NCBI RefSeq assembly: GCF_019880245.1 | Contig: NZ_CP082286.1 | Location: forward strand, 1 to 64,000 | Reading direction: 5' to 3' | Origin: Halobaculum roseum | Lineage (GTDB): Archaea > Halobacteriota > Halobacteria > Halobacteriales > Haloferacaceae | Length of the DNA: 64,000 bases | In this document: positions 59,840-64,000 of the stretch, piece by piece | Position numbering within the stretch: the stretch's first letter is position 1 | Layout: each line of letters starts with the position of its first letter | Notes under the pieces: model-generated | Told to the model about the DNA's origin: nothing | The model's database searches: none | The model's input: only the letters and a program-made list of their open reading frames with translations | Translations under genes and position numbers: made by a program

Positions 59840-61279
59840 ATGACCGATTCCCCCTCGACAGCGCAGGCGTCGGATCTCGTCGAGGGGGATCTGCTCCGGC
59901 CGATGTTGCGGGTCGCGTGGCCGCTGGTGCTCATCCAGCTGCTGCAGGTGATGTACAACGTCGCGGACACGTTCTGGCTCGGCCGGCTCTCGGCCGACGC
60001 GGTCGGTGCGCTCTCGCTGGCGTTCCCCATCGTCTTCCTGTTCATCAGCATCGGCGGCGGCTTCACCGCCGCGGGTGCGATCCTCGTCGCCCAGCACACC
60101 GGCGCGAGCGCCGCGGGCAGCGGGAGCGACCGCGAGGCCGGCAAGGTCGCCGGCACGGTGCTCGGGTTCGTGATGCTCGTCGCGATGGTGTTGGGCGCGC
60201 TGGGCTACCTCGCGGTCGGCCCGGCGCTGTCGCTCATCCCGGCCGACCAGGCGACCGCGACGGACATCGTGCCGCTGGCTGCCGAGTACATGCGGGTGTT
60301 CTTCCTCGCGACGCCGTTCCTGTTCGGCTTCTTCGTGTTCGTCTCGCTGATGCGCGGCTACGGCGACACGCGGGCGCCGCTTCGGGTGATGGTCGTCTCC
60401 GTCGCGGTCAACGTCGCGCTCGACCCGTTCCTGATCTTCGGGTGGGGACCGTTCCCCGCGCTGGGGATCGAGGGGGCCGCGTGGGCGACGCTGTTCTCCC
60501 GGGCGGTCGCGACCGTCGTCGGCTGGTACGTGCTGTTCGCCACGCCCGCCGGGCCGACGGTCCGACCGGGCGACCTCGTGCCCGACCTCGGGATCGTGAG
60601 GAAGGTCGTCCGCCTCGGCGTCCCCTCCGCGCTGGAGCAGTCGGGCGTCTCGCTGGCGTTCGTCGTGCTGACGGCGCTGGTGGCGACGTTCCCGCCGGCG
60701 GTCGTGGCGGCGTACGGCCTCGGCAACCGCCTCATCTCGCTGGTGTTCCTGCCCGCGATGGGGCTGGCGCAGGCGGTCAACACCGTCGTCGGCCAGAACC
60801 TGGGGGCGGAGAAGCCCGACCGCGCGTGGCGCGCCGTTCGGGCCGCCCTGGGCGTCGTCACCGCGGTGATGCTCCCGGTCGCGATCGCGACGGCCGCGTT
60901 CCCCGAACCCATCGTGCAGGTGTTCCTGCCGCCGGGGTCCCCCGACGCCGCGGAGACGATCTCGTACGCCTCGACGTACCTCCGGGTCGCCACGGTGATG
61001 TTCGTGTTCCTCGGGGTCTTCGAGATCAGCCGCGGGGCGTTCCGGGGCGCCGGGCGGACCGGCACCGCGCTCGCACTGTCGCTCGTGGCGGTGTGGCTCG
61101 TGCGGGTTCCGGTCACCTATGCGGCGGTGTTCGTGTACGACTTCGGCACCGCCGGCATCTGGTGGGCGGTCGTCGCCGGCGACGTGGTCGGCGCGATCGC
61201 CGGCCTGGCGTGGCTCCTCCACGGGACGTGGATGCGGTCGGTGGTTGAGCCGCCGTCGGGCGTCCCCGCGGACGATTGA
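59840..61279 (+). CDS. MATE-family efflux transporter
   Basis: A multidrug-and-toxin-extrusion-type membrane carrier of 479 residues with 12 predicted helices. The first half begins VAWPLVLIQLLQVMYNVADT, the classic MATE start with its Asp, and the second half has LGVPSALEQSGVSL. Such carriers export drugs or metabolites in exchange for Na+ or H+; in a Na+-rich cell the ion is likely Na+, but this is inference. Substrate unknown. Confidence 0.92.
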   Translation: MTDSPSTAQASDLVEGDLLRPMLRVAWPLVLIQLLQVMYNVADTFWLGRLSADAVGALSLAFPIVFLFISIGGGFTAAGAILVAQHTGASAAGSGSDREAGKVAGTVLGFVMLVAMVLGALGYLAVGPALSLIPADQATATDIVPLAAEYMRVFFLATPFLFGFFVFVSLMRGYGDTRAPLRVMVVSVAVNVALDPFLIFGWGPFPALGIEGAAWATLFSRAVATVVGWYVLFATPAGPTVRPGDLVPDLGIVRKVVRLGVPSALEQSGVSLAFVVLTALVATFPPAVVAAYGLGNRLISLVFLPAMGLAQAVNTVVGQNLGAEKPDRAWRAVRAALGVVTAVMLPVAIATAAFPEPIVQVFLPPGSPDAAETISYASTYLRVATVMFVFLGVFEISRGAFRGAGRTGTALALSLVAVWLVRVPVTYAAVFVYDFGTAGIWWAVVAGDVVGAIAGLAWLLHGTWMRSVVEPPSGVPADD

Positions 61280-61345
61280 GTCGACACGGATCCGTGTTTG
61301 TCACGAATGTTCCCTAGTTTTCTTGAATGTCACTAGCGGAACATC

Positions 61346-61353
61346 CTTATTCC
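61346..61353 (+). promoter_or_regulatory. TATA-like box for the gene at 61374
   Basis: CTTATTCC begins 28 bases before the ATG at 61374. CTAG sites at 61314 and 61333 lie 10-32 bases upstream of it. Confidence 0.45.
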
Positions 61354-61373
61354 CGACCAAGAGAGGGGCGACA

Positions 61374-62411
61374 ATGAGTGATGGACCCGGAACGTCCGAA
61401 CCGTCGCCGGACGGCGATCGACCGGTGCTCCTTCTGGCGCCCGCCCATCGACCCCCCGACGACGAGGCGTGCATCGACCTGCTCGCGGGTGAGGACCCGG
61501 CCGCGGCGAACGTCGTGAGCGTCACTCTGGAGGCGACGCCGGACGAGCGACTGGCGGTCTGGCAGCGGGAGGTCGGGGACGCGCTCCCGAACCGGGCGAC
61601 CGTCGTCGACGCCGGCAGCGGCGCCGACCCCGAATCCCAGGCGGTCGCGTCCGACGAGTTCCCGCGGATGGACGTCGACGTGCTCCCGGAACACGCGGAT
61701 CTCATGGACCTGTGTCTGTCGATCGCGTGCACGCTGGGGGAGTGGAGGAGCTCCGAGGGGCGGACCGTTCTGTGTCTGCACTCGCTGTCGACGGCGCTCC
61801 GGCGCTTCGAGCCCGAACGCGTGATCGGGTTCGTGAACGGACTCAACGCCCTCTGTGAGCGATTGGGCGTTCGCGCGCATCACCACCTCGACCCCGACGG
61901 ACACGACGAGGAAACGATCGCGACGCTGCGCCCGCTGTACGGAACCGTCGTCGAGCACGTGCCCGACGACGGGTGGATCGTCTCCGCGGACGACCGGTCG
62001 GACGCCGAGCCCTCGTTTCGGGAGACGACCGCCCCGCCGGGGGGAGCGGCGCGGACCGACCCGGAGCGTCCCGAGACGGTCCCGATGCCGTACTCGTTCG
62101 ACTCGGTCGTCGACCTGATCTCCCAGCCCCGTCGCCGCACCCTGCTCTACGTGCTCCGGTCGTGTCGGTGCGACCAGATCCCCTTCGACCGGCTGATCGA
62201 TCTGGTCGACGAGCGGGAACGTTCGATCCCGAGGCGCCGGTCGGACCGGTCGCGCGGGGACCTCGAGATCTCGCTCGGACACGTTCACCTCCCGAAGCTG
62301 GACGACATCGGCGTGGTCGACTACGACGCCGCCGGCGGCGTCGTGAGGTACCACCGGAACCGGGGGCTGGAGTCGTGCGTCCGATACGTCGAGACCCTCG
62401 AACTCGGCTGA
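61374..62411 (+). CDS. DUF7504/DUF7344-like two-domain regulatory protein
   Basis: 345 residues. The N-terminal ~200 residues (LLLAPAHRPPDDEACIDLL and RFEPERVIGFVNGLNALCER) are a RecA-like, non-catalytic alpha/beta domain of the type called DUF7504. The C-terminal ~100 residues (VVDLISQPRRRTLLYVLRSC and SLGHVHLPKLDDIGVVDYD) are a winged-helix-like module of the DUF7344 type, with the conserved HLPKLDD. The pairing is typical of haloarchaeal signalling proteins; the target is unknown. Family names are from memory. Confidence 0.82.
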   Translation: MSDGPGTSEPSPDGDRPVLLLAPAHRPPDDEACIDLLAGEDPAAANVVSVTLEATPDERLAVWQREVGDALPNRATVVDAGSGADPESQAVASDEFPRMDVDVLPEHADLMDLCLSIACTLGEWRSSEGRTVLCLHSLSTALRRFEPERVIGFVNGLNALCERLGVRAHHHLDPDGHDEETIATLRPLYGTVVEHVPDDGWIVSADDRSDAEPSFRETTAPPGGAARTDPERPETVPMPYSFDSVVDLISQPRRRTLLYVLRSCRCDQIPFDRLIDLVDERERSIPRRRSDRSRGDLEISLGHVHLPKLDDIGVVDYDAAGGVVRYHRNRGLESCVRYVETLELG

Positions 62412-62483
62412 GTCGCCACGATCGGACCGGCGCTCCGCGGTGTCAGATCACCCACGGCGGTGTCAGATCAGCGCCCCTCCGTC

Positions 62484-63440
62484 TCAGATCAGCCCTCCGC
62501 CCTCCAACAGCGCGATCAGCGCCGTCAGCATCGGGATCGACGCCAGCGTCGTCACGAGGATCACGGTGCTCACGTACTCGGGGACGGAGACGCCGCCGAT
62601 CTCGAGGTCGTCGGCGAACGCGCCCACGAGGATGAGCGGCGTCACCGCCGCCGGCATCGCCGACTCCAGGACGAACACGCGCGCGACGGTGGCGTCCTGG
62701 AAGCCGACGGCGACCGCGATCGCGACCGCGACCGCGGGCGCGACGACCATCTTCAGGATCGAGGGTACCGCGGCCTGCGAGAGCGCGGCGCCGTAGTCCG
62801 TGCGTGCGAGCTGGATGCCCAGGATCAGCAGCATCACCGGGATCGACGAGTCGCCGACGAGCTGGAGCGTCCCCATCGCGGTGCCGTCCGCGGGCGGGAC
62901 GACGCCGAGCGCGCGGGCGCCGAGCGCGACGGGGACGGCCCACACCAGCGGGATCGTGAGCACGCGGCGGATACCCCTGATCCCGCCCCCGCCGCCGGCC
63001 CGGGAGGCGACGTACACGCCGACGGTGTAGATGAGCACCGACTGGATCGCGAGGTACAGGACTGCCGCCGGGCGGCCGCCCCCGGGGAACGCGAAATCCG
63101 ACAGCGGGATGCCGTAGTTCCCCGAGTTGGGAAACGTCGCCGCGAGCACGAGCGCCGAGAGTCGGGGCTCCGACTCGCCGAGCAGCCGTCCGACGCCCTC
63201 GGCGACGACGAGCATCCCGAGGACGTACGCCGTGACCGCGATCGTCATCCGGGCGATCGTGGCGCCGGAGAAGGCGGCGGTCGCGAGGCTGTGGAGCACG
63301 AGCGCGGGCGCGAGCACGTACACGACGACCGTGTTCAGCGGGTCGGCGTCGATGTCGCTCGCGCGCCCCAGCGCGACCCCGACGGCCGCGACCGCGATGA
63401 TCGGCAGGACCGCGCCCGCGAAGATGTCGAGAAGCGCCAC
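62484..63440 (-). CDS. AEC-family auxin-efflux-carrier-type permease
   Basis: A membrane carrier of 318 residues with about ten predicted helices in two inverted halves. It begins VALLDIFAGAVLPIIAVAAV; the carrier loop has TFPNSGNYGIPLSDF in helix 4-5, typical of AEC proteins. I start it at the GTG at 63440: a TTG nine codons earlier would also be in frame, but TTG is rarely used and the extra part is not hydrophobic. AEC carriers export organic acids or related compounds; the substrate is unknown. Confidence 0.88.
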   Translation of the reverse strand: MALLDIFAGAVLPIIAVAAVGVALGRASDIDADPLNTVVVYVLAPALVLHSLATAAFSGATIARMTIAVTAYVLGMLVVAEGVGRLLGESEPRLSALVLAATFPNSGNYGIPLSDFAFPGGGRPAAVLYLAIQSVLIYTVGVYVASRAGGGGGIRGIRRVLTIPLVWAVPVALGARALGVVPPADGTAMGTLQLVGDSSIPVMLLILGIQLARTDYGAALSQAAVPSILKMVVAPAVAVAIAVAVGFQDATVARVFVLESAMPAAVTPLILVGAFADDLEIGGVSVPEYVSTVILVTTLASIPMLTALIALLEGGGLI

Positions 63441-63588
63441 GTGGGCCGTTCCTGCGGGCGACGCCAAGAGCGGATCGGCTCCGGCAGGCGCGACGGCCGC
63501 CGCGTCCCCGAGGACCGCTCCGATGGTCCGGGCCGGGTGTCCCGAACCACCGCCTCACGGGGTGGGGACTCGCGGTTCCAGCACGTCG

Positions 63589-64000
63589 TCACGGCTCCCG
63601 CACGTCGACGCCCGCGAACTCGAAGCGAGCGCCGCCCGCCCCGCTCTCGTCGACCCGGACCCGCCAGCCGTGTGCGTCCGCGATCTGCTCGACGATGTTC
63701 AGGCCGAACCCCGTTCCCCCGTCGGCCGTCGAGTAGCCGGCCTCGAAGACGGTGTCGCGCTCGGCGGGCGGGATCCCTGGGCCGTCGTCCGCGACGTAGA
63801 AACCGCCGTCGGTCCGGCCAACCGACACCGTGACCTCCTCGCCGACGTGCTCGACGGCGTTCCGGATCAGGTTCTCGAGGAGCTGGCGGAGCTGGTCCCG
63901 ATCCGCCTCGACGACGGCGTCCGACTCGACAGCGAGCGTCGCGTCGCCGGTCGACACCGTCCCCCAGCAGGCGCCGACCAGCTCACCCAGGCGGATCGGT
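63589..64000 (-). CDS. Histidine kinase, C-terminal part (runs off the right edge)
   Basis: The frame stays open to the last base of the window, so only the C-terminal ~137 residues are seen. The N-box NLIRNAVEH, G1 DDGPGIPP and G2 GFGLNIVEQI of the HATPase domain are intact. Immediately before it the frame continues as RLGELVGACWGT, with no stop. The phosphoacceptor His box and the sensor domain lie outside the window, so the signal and partner are unknown. Confidence 0.88.
   Translation of the reverse strand, partial: PIRLGELVGACWGTVSTGDATLAVESDAVVEADRDQLRQLLENLIRNAVEHVGEEVTVSVGRTDGGFYVADDGPGIPPAERDTVFEAGYSTADGGTGFGLNIVEQIADAHGWRVRVDESGAGGARFEFAGVDVREP

Noticed and set aside
63441..63467. 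TTG start for the AEC permease at 63467
   Set aside because: TTG is rarely used, the added nine residues are not hydrophobic, and the GTG at 63440 gives the family-like N terminus.
1..64000. CRISPR arrays, rRNA or tRNA genes, intact transposases, phage genes or attachment sites
   Set aside because: I looked on both strands and saw no direct-repeat arrays, no rRNA- or tRNA-like segments, no complete transposase and no integrase or attachment repeats; only the 16-bp inverted pair at 52311/52786 hints at a mobile remnant.

Overview
The window is a piece of a haloarchaeal chromosome (class Halobacteria). The evidence is the high GC content, the very acidic proteins, the Asp/Glu-rich linkers, and archaeal-only gene content: RFC large subunit, CetZ tubulin, presenilin homologues, an HTH-10 bacterio-opsin-activator-type regulator, a HalOD1 protein and a CTAG methyltransferase of the Zim type. 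Many start codons sit 27-32 bases downstream of a TATA-like box, the spacing expected for the leaderless transcripts common in these organisms. A member of the Haloferacales is a reasonable guess, but the genus cannot be fixed from the sequence alone.

Layout. 1-7380: rfcL, a zinc alcohol dehydrogenase, a polar amino acid ABC transporter operon (binding protein, permease, ATPase, read leftwards), a CtaA/Cox15 haem A synthase and a CetZ-like tubulin. 7530-17754: a tightly packed eight-gene cluster built around a VirB11/TadA-type secretion ATPase and a TadC-type membrane platform. It also holds a coiled-coil protein, several single-membrane-span proteins and a 1088-residue protein with a pilin-like N terminus. 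This is the most interesting block. 17789-24367: housekeeping and metabolic genes (small DUF5791-like protein, SDR epimerase, DHH phosphoesterase, aldo/keto reductase, MFS transporter, VOC protein) and two tiny zinc-ribbon proteins. 24806-31536: methionyl-tRNA synthetase, a YbaK-type editing protein, HalOD1 and HTH-10 regulators, a frameshifted lipoprotein gene, an HxlR regulator and the CTAG methyltransferase. 31561-41663: VTT membrane protein, mfnA, ppsA, PhzF-like protein, a deaminase, an NYN nuclease-PUA operon and two tandem presenilin-type intramembrane proteases. 41952-46802: a small acidic coiled-coil protein, smc and scpA. 47186-51843: an AAC(3)-fold acetyltransferase, a DsbA-like lipoprotein, a polytopic membrane protein and an FG-GAP repeat protein. 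51844-56643: a looser, more AT-rich accessory stretch with a 16-bp inverted repeat, a serine acetyltransferase, an NTF2-like protein, an HTH regulator and small unknowns. 56900-64000: methylthioadenosine phosphorylase and an MTA/SAH-type deaminase reading divergently from a shared promoter region, then NUDIX, MATE, a DUF7504/DUF7344-like regulator, an AEC permease and the C-terminal part of a histidine kinase that runs off the right edge.

How genes work together. The secretion/pilus-like cluster uses stop-start overlaps (GTGA, ATGA) throughout, plus three look-alike leaderless promoters, two of which share a near-identical ~27-bp sequence. smc and scpA overlap and encode the condensin core. 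mtnP and the divergent deaminase both act on adenosine thioethers or deoxyadenosine, and each carries the same 10-bp element at the same place upstream of its TATA box. The CTAG methyltransferase fits the extreme scarcity of CTAG in the window: I found only ten by eye, most of them in intergenic or promoter DNA.
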